Part shown: positions 17,015 to 23,869 of the stretch, in pieces
How the letters are laid out: each line of letters begins with the position of its first letter
How positions within the stretch are numbered: the stretch's first letter is position 1
IMG/VR virus record: IMGVR_UViG_3300042922_000564
Location: 1 to 36,485 of that record
Strand: one strand, 5' to 3'
Length of the DNA: 36,485 nt
DNA from: a virus
Position numbers and translations under genes: made by a program
Notes under the pieces: model-generated
The model's database searches: none
What the model was told of the DNA's origin: nothing
What the model saw: only the letters and a program-made list of their open reading frames with translations

Positions 17015-18015
17015 TAGTCGGTATCTGGCCGTGTAACGGCGGTAAGCATTTTTTTCATCCGCTCCATGGTCTCGATGAGTATATTCCCGCACTTTTCTGC
17101 AATCGCAGCATCTTTACCTTTCACCGATGTAATAACTCCGAGAGCTGCGTTAAAACTATCTCCAAAGCTTTTAGTGTGAGCTTTAAACATTGCCGTATCT
17201 TCACCAGTAGTAGCCGCGGCCTTCTTGCGGAGCGTTTCCAGCTCCTGAAGGACTTCTGGAGGCGTCTCGTATACCGTTTGGGTTGCGGTGGTCACTTCTA
17301 CCGGTTGCACCTTCATCTGTTCCTCCAGCTCGCGGATCCTTGCTTGAGAATCAATAAGCTGTTGTTCGGAGGTGGAGAGGGCTCCCCGCAGGCTATTTGC
17401 CTCTTCCTGCAATTCGGCAGCTTTATCTTCATCACCGGAATCAGAAGCAGCTTGTGCCGCTTCGAGCTGTGCCTGCAGGCGCTGGACAATGATGGCATGG
17501 TCCTTCTGTTGTGTCTCCAGCTTCTCCCGGACTTTCCGTTCCTTCTCAGCCTTCTTTTCCGCCTCTTCCTTGGCCTTCTCCGCTGCCTCCCGCTCCCTCT
17601 CAGCTTGCTGCTTCTCCTTAATCGCTGCCTGAAGCTCCCGGGTCGTCATTTCGGATACGTTGTTTTCAACGACAAATGATTCCCGCTCCTCATCCGGAAC
17701 ACCCAGCAAGGCAACTGCCTGCGTATACGTCAAATTTGCAAACGCTTGGGAATTTGTGTTATCTCCGAAGAGACTGAGCTGATCGGAACCGTATTTTTCA
17801 AAGATGTTCATCAGGTTGTTGGCCGTGCTTTGCTTATAATCAACCGAATCAGCAAGCCAGTTTCCCCACTCGCCATGCGGGAGCATAGCTTTTGCCTCTG
17901 TAAGCCGTCTGCCGATCTCCACGCTGGCGGAAAGCAGAATCCGCTGTGCCTGGTCCCGAATACTGTTAATCTCAATGGCAATGACTTCCGGTGTTCTCAT
18001 ACTTACTTGGCTCAT
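17014..18015 (-). CDS. DUF3102 coiled-coil protein
   Basis: A 333-residue protein. Residues 1 to about 115 fit DUF3102: 'IRDQAQRILLSASVEIGRRL' and 'GEWGNWLADSVDYKQSTANNLM', a segment reminiscent of ParB/Noc-like helix-turn-helix regions. A long Glu/Lys/Ala-rich coiled coil follows at about 125-240. A C-terminal helical part ends in 'MERMKKMLTAV'. Found in phages and plasmids next to replication and PcfJ genes; the function is not established. A copy of the dispersed AAACGCTTGGGAATTT motif lies inside its coding sequence (17740-17755). It overlaps PcfJ by four bases. Confidence 0.8.
   Translation of the reverse strand: MSQVSMRTPEVIAIEINSIRDQAQRILLSASVEIGRRLTEAKAMLPHGEWGNWLADSVDYKQSTANNLMNIFEKYGSDQLSLFGDNTNSQAFANLTYTQAVALLGVPDEERESFVVENNVSEMTTRELQAAIKEKQQAEREREAAEKAKEEAEKKAEKERKVREKLETQQKDHAIIVQRLQAQLEAAQAASDSGDEDKAAELQEEANSLRGALSTSEQQLIDSQARIRELEEQMKVQPVEVTTATQTVYETPPEVLQELETLRKKAAATTGEDTAMFKAHTKSFGDSFNAALGVITSVKGKDAAIAEKCGNILIETMERMKKMLTAVTRPDTD
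17738..17757. repeat. Dispersed motif, copy B (inside DUF3102 gene)
   Basis: GCAAACGCTTGGGAATTTGT contains the same 16 bases, AAACGCTTGGGAATTT, as copies A and C. Here the left arm of the palindrome is changed (TTTGCAA rather than TCCCAA), so only half of the symmetry remains. It encodes Asn-Ser-Gln-Ala-Phe in the DUF3102 protein. Confidence 0.6.
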
Positions 18016-19580
18016 ACTGCTACCCCCTGGACTTTTTTAGATTTTGATTTGGTAGATAGTTTATCAAGACGTTCCCGCTTGAATGAATCCACAAATTCAC
18101 TCACATCATCCGTCATGGAACAATTGCGTAGGCCGCGGCACTGCCTTACCTCATTACCTTTGACTTCCATCGTAAAGAATGGAGCATCTGGTTCTTCGGT
18201 CTGCCGGATAAGGAAAATAGTCGTTTCTCCGCTGGCATGCCGATCAGCATAAGTGCCGACACAGTGCTTCAGGATCTTCCCTTCTGCTATCAGCTCGTCA
18301 CTACTTGCAGCAGGACGAAGAAGGAGATTTTCATCCGCAAAGCAGAATTTATTCAAAACTTCCAACCGCTTGGTAATTTGACGATTCAGAAGCTCGTCCG
18401 ACTGGAGCTTTACCTGTTTAGAAGTGTTCTCATGCGCTCTACGAAGGTTGGACGGGAATAACGTGTCCTCCTGCGTTAAGTCCATCTGAAGCTTTTTACA
18501 GTCTGAAAGATAATCCCACCAATCGGTGATTACATCCCTGCCGTATTTAAAAATGTGGTTGTTAAGCTGCTTTCTGATGTATGATAATGCCTTTTGCACA
18601 TTTACATACCGGAGCACGAGAGAAAATGAATGATAATCTCGGATATATTCTGCCAGTTCGAGAACATCGCGAACGGAAACTTTGGAACCGTCTTTTGCCG
18701 CTGTCTGCATGATCTTTAATTCCTTCGGATCAACGGACCAGGCTCCGTCCAGAACTTCCTTGATTTGATGTTTGGTCAATCCAAGCACCTTCTGTATGCT
18801 TTTGGCACGCCACTGAATGGCCCCGTAGGTCCTTCTCCCCTCAAGTTTGGCGACCACAAGTTCTCCCAAACCAAGCTTAGTAAGGTATTCAATGCAAGGA
18901 TACTTAGCGTAGAAATCGAAGAATTTGACCATGTCTCCATCTTTATATCTATCCCACGTGGAATATTGAAATGGCGTCCCGGCTATCGATTGCTTGATAC
19001 TCTCCATTGAAACGAAACATTCTTTATGCGCCATCGCGCTGCCCGCCTGGCTAAACACTCCGCTCCTCCGGTTCCAATCATAGTCAAGTCCCTTGATTCC
19101 GTTATCACTATCCCAATACCACAGGCCGCAACTATACATAATCCCGCCAGCTCCCGGTTCAAAGAGGTAGGCTGTGTGCAGCGCCATGACCGTTTCAACA
19201 TTCGTGTAATCACCAGTGTAATTCCGTACTGCAAGAAATCCACGAGCTATGATTGCGTTAGGATTTATTACCGATTTTTCGTAATAAACAAAGTAGGCTT
19301 CATCAACTAGCCGTATTCTGCTTATGCCACTTGCTTTTACCGTGCATTCAGAGCTGCAGTGTGGGCAGGTGCTCCGCTTGTTATGCTTTAACCCCACTGT
19401 TTCAAACTCTTGCTTACAATGAGTGCAGAAACCAAACTGCTTTTTACCGCGACGTTTCGTAAAAATGTACCGGCTATGGCGGAATACTGTATCAATAGCG
19501 AAGTCATGAATTTTCTGGCTTTCCTCTGTGGGGAAGTGCGCAAAGAACTTCTGTTCAGCAGATACATCAGTCTTTTTCAT
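18012..19580 (-). CDS. PcfJ-like protein
   Basis: A 522-residue PcfJ-domain protein. A zinc ribbon is at the N-terminus (Cys52, Cys55, Cys72, Cys75). The PcfJ core is at the C-terminus, containing 'EGKILKHCVGTYADRHASGE', then FLIR and FFTMEV strands and 'VRQCRGLRNC'. PcfJ and PcfK are widespread on conjugative plasmids and phages; their biochemical role is not settled. ATG 19580 follows GGGGGAGAGGGACT. The PcfK-like gene is immediately upstream. Confidence 0.88.
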   Translation of the reverse strand: MKKTDVSAEQKFFAHFPTEESQKIHDFAIDTVFRHSRYIFTKRRGKKQFGFCTHCKQEFETVGLKHNKRSTCPHCSSECTVKASGISRIRLVDEAYFVYYEKSVINPNAIIARGFLAVRNYTGDYTNVETVMALHTAYLFEPGAGGIMYSCGLWYWDSDNGIKGLDYDWNRRSGVFSQAGSAMAHKECFVSMESIKQSIAGTPFQYSTWDRYKDGDMVKFFDFYAKYPCIEYLTKLGLGELVVAKLEGRRTYGAIQWRAKSIQKVLGLTKHQIKEVLDGAWSVDPKELKIMQTAAKDGSKVSVRDVLELAEYIRDYHSFSLVLRYVNVQKALSYIRKQLNNHIFKYGRDVITDWWDYLSDCKKLQMDLTQEDTLFPSNLRRAHENTSKQVKLQSDELLNRQITKRLEVLNKFCFADENLLLRPAASSDELIAEGKILKHCVGTYADRHASGETTIFLIRQTEEPDAPFFTMEVKGNEVRQCRGLRNCSMTDDVSEFVDSFKRERLDKLSTKSKSKKVQGVAV

Positions 19581-19595
19581 AGTCCCTCTCCCCCT

Positions 19596-20264
19596 TTACA
19601 AATCGCCGAACAGGTCGTCAAGTTCAAGGCTGAGCGCTGGCGGCTGAATCGCCGGAGTGGGCGGCAATGCAACTTCCGGAACAGGTACAACCGCCGCAGG
19701 AGCGGGAACAGCACCAGCTTTGATGCCGAAATAATTAAGGATAACTGTACGCCCTTCATCTGGAGTGAACATCGCTTTCCGGTTGACCGCCTTCTTTTGC
19801 GCTAAGGCTTCCATTGCTTCATAGCTGCCCTTGATGGTCTTATCCGGAGTCATGATTTTCTCGGCAGCTCCAGGATTCACAGCAATAATCTGCAGCAGCT
19901 CCCCACCAACCTGTTGAATGTATGCATCACCAGCTGCTGCAGCCATTTCTGCCTGCAGTTTGTTAATCGCATCTTGCATATCTAATACCTCCCATATCCA
20001 CGGCTCTACCGTGTGTAAATTTAGTCTGGCACCGCACTGGCTGCACTCGCGAATCATCGTATGATCAATAATGAGCAGCTTACCGCTGGCCGAAGCGCAG
20101 CAAAAGCAGTACCCGGGGATCTCCCGTAATGGTATGAGTGCTGTAACCTCTGAACACAGTGGGCATTTATCAACTAGCTTCTTGGCCTTCTTATCACGCT
20201 GCGGCTTGCCTTCCCAGCCACATGAGCAACGGTGCATTCCTGGCGATCTCAGAAGGTAGCTCAT
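19596..20264 (-). CDS. PcfK-like protein with N-terminal zinc-binding extension
   Basis: A 222-residue frame. Residues 96 to about 185 (MQDAINKLQAEM onward, with 'IKGSYEAMEALAQKKAVNRK') match the PcfK-like family. Residues 1-95 hold four Cys clusters (CSC, CPLC, CFCC, CSQC), a zinc-ribbon extension not usual for PcfK. A strong internal ribosome site, GGGAGGTATTAGAT, precedes ATG 19979. A 127-residue short form is therefore likely in addition to, or instead of, the long form, whose start at 20264 overlaps the initiator stop. The C-terminal tail is Pro/Ala/Val-rich and ends in an acidic 'LDDLFGDL' that may be a protein-binding tip. Confidence 0.75.
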   Translation of the reverse strand: MSYLLRSPGMHRCSCGWEGKPQRDKKAKKLVDKCPLCSEVTALIPLREIPGYCFCCASASGKLLIIDHTMIRECSQCGARLNLHTVEPWIWEVLDMQDAINKLQAEMAAAAGDAYIQQVGGELLQIIAVNPGAAEKIMTPDKTIKGSYEAMEALAQKKAVNRKAMFTPDEGRTVILNYFGIKAGAVPAPAAVVPVPEVALPPTPAIQPPALSLELDDLFGDL

Positions 20265-21409
20265 CTTCCGGCCGGCCCCTGTTTGTTTGCCTTGATCTCA
20301 GCAGCCTTGGCCATCATTTCAGCAAATTCTTCATCCGATACAGCGCCTGCTTGGCCATCATCCTTGACGATTGGAATTTCCACTTTCCCGGAGTACCCGC
20401 TCCGGCTGCCGGAACCCTTATTCCCCCCGGCTGGCTTCTTCGATTCATTCATAGCAAGAACAAGCTTGGGGTATTGGGCGCGGAACGCTGCTGCACTCAG
20501 CACATTTCTGCGCCAAAACTCATGAGAGGGCAGCCATTCCATCAGGGCCCGGGTCAGCGTACGATCCGTATGCTTGTTTTGCTCCTCCATCAGCCGAATT
20601 TCATTCGCCCAGCTCTGCAGATTGGCTTTCGGGGCCAAATCTACTCCTTGTATAGCCGATAATTCGTCGATTTTAGCTTTCAGATACGTGGCCATCATCA
20701 AGAACGGGCTGTCGGGTTCGTAGAACGGCTTTTTCCGGCTCCCTTTTTCCGGAGGTTTTGGCGGCTTGCCCGGCTCAGAAACTTTTTCGGCGGTCGGCCC
20801 TGCATGCGGGTCTTGTTTTGGATTTTGATCTGCATTTGCCTTTGAATCTGATTTTGGATCTGCATCACCGTATATCTTTGAATCTTTATTTAGATCTAAA
20901 TCTTTATCTAAATCTAAATCTCTATCTATAGAGTGGACTTCTGTTGGAACTCCTTCGGATGTCCCTAGCTTGTCCGGTGGATGTCCGCCGGACTTCCCTT
21001 GGACATCCGAAAGACCTTCCTTCTTGAGTCGTTTCTTTTCCCGAGCTTCTGCCTTGCGTTCAGCGTCCTTTTTCTTGGACTCAATGATCTGTCCGCCAAT
21101 CTTGAACCAGTTGGCAATCTCGCGCCCTGACTGGGTTTCAACGACATAACCTGCATCTATCAACGCTCTCATAAGCACCCTGGGTTCACCTTCGAAGTTC
21201 ACTGCATCAGCGATATCAATATCATGGTACTTACTGATGTCTCCATCCTGCGCCCAATCCAGCACCCACCACCAGAGCATGTGTAACGTGCCTACTGCAG
21301 CGGGGGTGTTTAAGCCGGTCGAACGGCAAAAACGTCGTGTTATAGGGTCCCGATCTGTCGCTTGATAGCTCTTAATCCATAATCTTGGGGCTTCTGTTGA
21401 TTCACTCAA
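20261..21409 (-). CDS. Replication initiator (DnaD-like / winged-helix)
   Basis: A 382-residue protein. Residues 1 to about 115 look like the N-terminal winged-helix domain of phage replication initiators ('LWWWVLDWAQDGDISKYHD', 'LIDAGYVV'). The middle (about 130-225) is low complexity and charged with alternating Asp-Leu/Lys, encoded by AT-rich repeats. A C-terminal helical region (about 240-345) ends in a Gly/Ser-rich tail. Such proteins recruit host DnaC/DnaB-type helicase at the phage origin. The start is TTG 21409, with GGTGA upstream. The gene contains and is preceded by clustered GGATGTCC repeats, candidate binding sites. Confidence 0.78.
   Translation of the reverse strand: MSESTEAPRLWIKSYQATDRDPITRRFCRSTGLNTPAAVGTLHMLWWWVLDWAQDGDISKYHDIDIADAVNFEGEPRVLMRALIDAGYVVETQSGREIANWFKIGGQIIESKKKDAERKAEAREKKRLKKEGLSDVQGKSGGHPPDKLGTSEGVPTEVHSIDRDLDLDKDLDLNKDSKIYGDADPKSDSKANADQNPKQDPHAGPTAEKVSEPGKPPKPPEKGSRKKPFYEPDSPFLMMATYLKAKIDELSAIQGVDLAPKANLQSWANEIRLMEEQNKHTDRTLTRALMEWLPSHEFWRRNVLSAAAFRAQYPKLVLAMNESKKPAGGNKGSGSRSGYSGKVEIPIVKDDGQAGAVSDEEFAEMMAKAAEIKANKQGPAGR
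20880..21010. repeat. AT-rich repeats and GGATGTCC sites inside the initiator gene (candidate origin, part 1)
   Basis: AT-rich near-repeats of ATCTAAATCT (20880-20932) lie next to GGATGTCC-type sites: CGGATGTCC at 20956-20964, GGATGTCCG at 20979-20987, and GGACATCCG in inverse orientation at 21001-21009. Lambdoid and many Gram-positive phages carry iterons and an unwinding region inside the initiator gene. Origin function is inference. Confidence 0.5.
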
Positions 21410-21429
21410 TTGTTGTCACCGCCTCCTGC

Positions 21430-21515
21430 GCGGACAATGCATGGACAGGACACGGACATCCGCGCGCTGTCCGGTTGTTATCCGATGGATGTCCGCTGGA
21501 CGTCCGCCGGACATG
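21430..21515. repeat. GGATGTCC-type repeat cluster upstream of the initiator (candidate origin, part 2)
   Basis: Contains CGGACATCCG (21453-21462, itself palindromic at the ends), GGATGTCCG (21487-21495), GGACGTCCG and CGGACATG. These are the same words as inside the initiator gene. The 116-base gap has no gene. The cluster lies just upstream of the initiator start and could be used for autoregulation, replication, or both. Confidence 0.5.
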
Positions 21516-21525
21516 CTGCATGCCC

Positions 21526-21909
21526 CTATTTCCAATATTGCCGACCGTCTCCGGCCGTGTAGTAAAGGTAAAGCTCTGCTTGCTTCCGGGCCTTCCAGTC
21601 ACGGCCTTCTGTTGTCTCGTCTGCCCAATGATGGCAGCTGCCGTTATCATTACGGGGACCGCACAGGATAACCACGTTCCAGGGAGCTCTGCCTGTCCCA
21701 TACTGCGATGCATTGAGCATGTGGCAGCGCTCAAAACGAAATTTAGGAACACTGCAGCCGCAGTGCTCACAGACCGTGTATCCAGCCTCTCCGGACCGTC
21801 TGTAGATCTCTTTATCCACCTTGGCTGTGATGGCTGTCTCCTGGCTCTGCTTGCGCTTACCGCGCTTGTGCTCCGGCTTGGGTACCGGGCGAAAGTCAAA
21901 GCTACCCAT
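21526..21909 (-). CDS. HNH-like zinc nuclease (putative recombination/replication protein)
   Basis: A 127-residue protein with a basic N-terminus (KPEHKRGKRKQSQE), a CEHCGC zinc pair, then RCHMLNASQYGTG, 'PWNVVILCGP', and CHHWADET. The His in RCHML, the Asn in PWN and the Cys/His group form an HNH-like arrangement. Position next to the replication initiator suggests a junction-processing or recombination role, but the family is not certain. The start at ATG 21909 follows AGGAGGCATTGCCC; the longer frame to 22014 overlaps the upstream gene and has no ribosome site. Confidence 0.7.
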   Translation of the reverse strand: MGSFDFRPVPKPEHKRGKRKQSQETAITAKVDKEIYRRSGEAGYTVCEHCGCSVPKFRFERCHMLNASQYGTGRAPWNVVILCGPRNDNGSCHHWADETTEGRDWKARKQAELYLYYTAGDGRQYWK

Positions 21910-22306
21910 GGGCAATGCCTCCTGTTTGCATGTCGATCCGGACACGCATTCTAAGTTCGTAAATCTTCTCCTTGACCGAGTCCCGCTCATTCCGCCACAA
22001 CATCTTCTGTTCATACGCTTCTGCCTCGAGCTTTCGCAGCTCCATTACAGCAAGTTCGGCCGTCAGTATCTTGTCGCCCTTCTTGGCCGTTGATTTGGCC
22101 AGTGTGAAGGTATTCTGCCGCAGCGTATAGAGTTTCTCGTAATCTCCATCCATTTGCGCGGAGATCCGGCCCATCAGATCATAGGCAGCTGTGAGCAGAC
22201 GGACGATCTCAACCATAGCTCCGGGAGCGTCCTCGTCATATGCCTTTGCCTGGGCACGCAGCTTATCACACTGCTCAATATGCCAATCCAGTTCCGCGTC
22301 CTTCAT
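21902..22306 (-). CDS. Hypothetical helical protein
   Basis: A 134-residue, mostly helical, charged protein of the early operon (MKDAELDWHIEQCDKLRAQA). A coiled coil is likely at the C-terminal part ('LRKLEAEAYEQKMLWRNERD'). It overlaps both neighbours by four or eight bases. Not recognised. Confidence 0.6.
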   Translation of the reverse strand: MKDAELDWHIEQCDKLRAQAKAYDEDAPGAMVEIVRLLTAAYDLMGRISAQMDGDYEKLYTLRQNTFTLAKSTAKKGDKILTAELAVMELRKLEAEAYEQKMLWRNERDSVKEKIYELRMRVRIDMQTGGIAHG

Positions 22307-22497
22307 AGGCGCTGCACCGAAGCAGAATCCACCAGATATAGCGCATCCTGTACACGTTTAATTTCATCAGCGATATCTTCGCTTGCCTTACGGTGTAATT
22401 TGACGTAATCCGCCTGTTTGGCGTAAAGCACATTGAGTTGCTTCCGCAGGCTGGTGCGTTGGACCGCTTGTGCCGGCAGCAATTTCGCTTTTTTCAT
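22303..22497 (-). CDS. Small hypothetical protein
   Basis: A 64-residue basic protein from ATG 22497 (MKKAKLLPAQ), with GGGGGTTG about eight bases upstream; GTG 22503 is an alternative. It ends in an ATGA overlap with the next gene. It overlaps the preceding gene by about 110 bases in another frame, so one of the two frames may be partly non-coding. Confidence 0.55.
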   Translation of the reverse strand: MKKAKLLPAQAVQRTSLRKQLNVLYAKQADYVKLHRKASEDIADEIKRVQDALYLVDSASVQRL

Positions 22498-22738
22498 TGC
22501 CACAACCCCCAGTCAGTGGTAATCTGGACTTAATTGTAAATTTGAATGTTAGTGACGGCTTTCCGGCTCCTACCCCGGAAGGCCGTTTTTCGTCTGCCTG
22601 ATAAAGTAACCATTGATAATTGCGGTATGCCTTGTCTGCATTAGCAGCTGCTTGGGTCAATCCTTCAGCTTCTGCCTGGTCACGCAAGGTAAGGAACAGA
22701 ACACATACATTCCGGATCATGTTTGTTGTCAGCTTCAA
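22388..22738 (-). CDS. Small hypothetical protein, start TTG
   Basis: A 116-residue frame starting at TTG 22738, seven bases after AGGAGG. The N-terminal half (MKLTTNMIRNVCVLFLTLRD, 'NADKAYRNYQWLLY') looks like a real small helical protein. The C-terminal 38 residues, in the overlap with the next gene, are low in character and may be read-through sequence after an indel. It is the first minus-strand gene left of the inverted-repeat cassette. Confidence 0.5.
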   Translation of the reverse strand: MKLTTNMIRNVCVLFLTLRDQAEAEGLTQAAANADKAYRNYQWLLYQADEKRPSGVGAGKPSLTFKFTIKSRLPLTGGCGNEKSEIAAGTSGPTHQPAEATQCALRQTGGLRQITP

Positions 22739-22794
22739 TGTTTTTCCTCCTCATAGGTTTTTGGTCCTTGATGTCGAATATTGATAGTGGCCTC

Positions 22795-23098
22795 GTCGTA
22801 TCAAGGCAGAACCCTCCGGGCGAAAGGAGCGTGATGCGCCTTCTTTTGGTTTTTTTATTTCCCATCTGATTTTTCCATGCGCCTACAATCCGCAATGGAA
22901 GATCGAGCTTTAGACCATGTCACCCTGGCTATGATCGCCAACGTTACCCCTTCCACAGTGAAACGTTGGCTTGACGGAAAGTTTGAACCTCGACACAAGA
23001 ACCTACGGCGGCTTGCCGATGCTCTTGATGTGTCCGGGGATTACCTCTTAGGTAGAGCCTAAGTTAATACGGCCCGGAGGGTTCTGCCTTGATACGAC
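22795..23098. repeat. 304-bp cassette bounded by perfect 27-bp inverted repeats
   Basis: Bases 22795-22821 (beginning GTCGTATCAAGGCAGAA) are the exact reverse complement of 23072-23098. The repeat ends sharply on the outer side. The enclosed 250 bases contain one small plus-strand HTH gene, opposite to the surrounding early operon. No clear target duplication is seen. It could be an invertible segment, a small mobile cassette, or a long-range RNA stem. Function is unknown. Confidence 0.9.
22877..23062 (+). CDS. Small XRE-type HTH protein within the inverted-repeat cassette
   Basis: A 61-residue protein that is almost only an HTH: 'VTLAMIANVTPSTVKRWLDG' then 'RRLADALDVSGDYLLG', the classic Cro/CI-type pattern in which the last helix reads D.LLGR. 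It is on the plus strand inside the minus-strand early operon. The ATG at 22877 has no good ribosome site; a strong one (GAAAGGAGCGTG) serves an 11-codon leader ORF at 22834-22869, so translation may depend on re-initiation. It may regulate the early operon or the cassette itself. Confidence 0.75.
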   Translation: MRLQSAMEDRALDHVTLAMIANVTPSTVKRWLDGKFEPRHKNLRRLADALDVSGDYLLGRA

Positions 23099-23161
23099 TT
23101 CAGTTTTTCTCACCTCCTGCGAATAGATTGTATTTATGTGGTTATGATTGCTTGTAGAGGG

Positions 23162-23452
23162 CTACACCGATGAACTGCAACTTGCCCTCTCTCGTTCAAT
23201 AATCCATTCATCAAGAACGGATTGGCGGAACCGATAATCCGTCCCGATCTTATAAAACCTGATTTCCCCCCGCTTACACATCTGTTGTAACGTACGCTCG
23301 CTACAGCCAATGTAAAGAGCTGCTTCTGGCGTACTAAATGCATTATGCTTTAATTTTTGCTGGATTAATGGTTCCAACTTCTGCAGTAATCTACCAAAGA
23401 CATCTTCAGAAACCTCAGTTTTCAATGCCTCAATAAAATCCAAAGTAGACAA
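23162..23452 (-). CDS. Excisionase-like HTH (MerR/HTH_17) DNA-binding protein
   Basis: A 96-residue protein. The C-terminal half carries a winged HTH of the excisionase type: 'FSTPEAALYIGCSERTLQQM', then KRGEIRFYKIGTDYRFR and LDEWI. The N-terminal half is helical. The start is placed at TTG 23452 because GGAGGTG lies six bases upstream; ATG 23467 lies just upstream of that site. As the second gene of the early operon after Cro it may be the phage Xis or an early regulator. A repressor-type site (23487-23503) lies just upstream. Confidence 0.7.
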   Translation of the reverse strand: MSTLDFIEALKTEVSEDVFGRLLQKLEPLIQQKLKHNAFSTPEAALYIGCSERTLQQMCKRGEIRFYKIGTDYRFRQSVLDEWIIERERASCSSSV

Positions 23453-23486
23453 AATATCCACCTCCATTCTACTTCTCCATTCATAA

Positions 23487-23503
23487 ATCTACTTAAAGTA
23501 GAC
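23487..23503. promoter_or_regulatory. Repressor-type operator ATCTAC-N5-GTAGAC
   Basis: Same design as the operators in the cro/repressor intergenic region, with one changed base (ATCTAC TTAAA GTAGAC). It lies at the end of the Cro gene and upstream of the excisionase-like gene. It may allow separate control of that gene. Confidence 0.6.
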
Positions 23504-23709
23504 TATACGATAAACGAAATGTTATCCACCTCTATCTTGACCAAAGATGCAAATTCATGCGCTTTTTTCAATGGCATATCACTTGCATCCTTCTCCCACT
23601 TCCCAACGGTTTGCCTATGAACACCAAGAGTATTAGCAACATCTTGCTGAGATAACTCGCTGAGCGCCCTTGCCTGTCTCATCGTTATTTTCTTTGTCTT
23701 ATCCTGCAT
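23503..23709 (-). CDS. Cro-like XRE repressor
   Basis: A 68-residue HTH protein (ARALSELSQQDVANTLGVHR, then QTVGKWE), first gene of the leftward early operon. ATG 23709 is preceded by AAAGGAGGTAACCTG, so the longer frame from 23727 is not used. It is divergent from the CI-like gene, with operators between them, as in the lambda or phi-adh type genetic switch. It would repress the CI promoter and promote lytic growth. Confidence 0.85.
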   Translation of the reverse strand: MQDKTKKITMRQARALSELSQQDVANTLGVHRQTVGKWEKDASDMPLKKAHEFASLVKIEVDNISFIV

Positions 23710-23739
23710 CAGGTTACCTCCTTTCATGATTGCAACCCC

Positions 23740-23768
23740 ATATTAATCTACCAAAAGTAGATTGTCAA
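23740..23768 (-). promoter_or_regulatory. Early lytic promoter with operator filling the spacer
   Basis: TTGACA (23768-23763) and TAATAT (23745-23740) are separated by 17 bases. Those 17 bases are exactly the palindrome ATCTAC-N5-GTAGAT (23746-23762). Repressor binding would fully occlude the promoter. It drives the cro/early operon leftwards. Confidence 0.88.
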
Positions 23769-23786
23769 CACCAAAACGGTATTTTT

Positions 23787-23828
23787 ATCTACCAAAAGGT
23801 TGATTTATATCTACATGTCGTTTATAAT
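23787..23828 (+). promoter_or_regulatory. Repressor promoter with two further operator-like sites
   Basis: TTGATT (23800-23805), 17-base spacer, TATAAT (23823-23828), directed at the CI-like gene. ATCTACC-N4-GGTTGAT (23787-23804) overlaps the -35, and ATCTAC-N5-GTTTAT (23809-23825) spans the spacer and -10. These imperfect sites could serve autoregulation by CI and repression by Cro. Confidence 0.8.
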
Positions 23829-23869
23829 CGACACAAGAACAAAAAAAGATTGCGAGGTAAGTATAAGAG

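Noticed and set aside
22846-22870. T-TTT-TTA slippery heptamer in the leader ORF as a frameshift into the HTH gene
   Set aside because: The heptamer is in phase, but a -1 shift leads to a different frame with an early stop; the HTH frame would need +1.
22680-22895. Minus-strand 71-codon frame crossing the left inverted repeat
   Set aside because: TTG start with no ribosome site, runs through the repeat and the ribosome site of the next gene, and has no recognisable features.
23047-23063. CTTAGG-TAGAG-CCTAAG hairpin at the end of the cassette HTH gene as a terminator
   Set aside because: A six-base stem with no following T-run; too weak to call.
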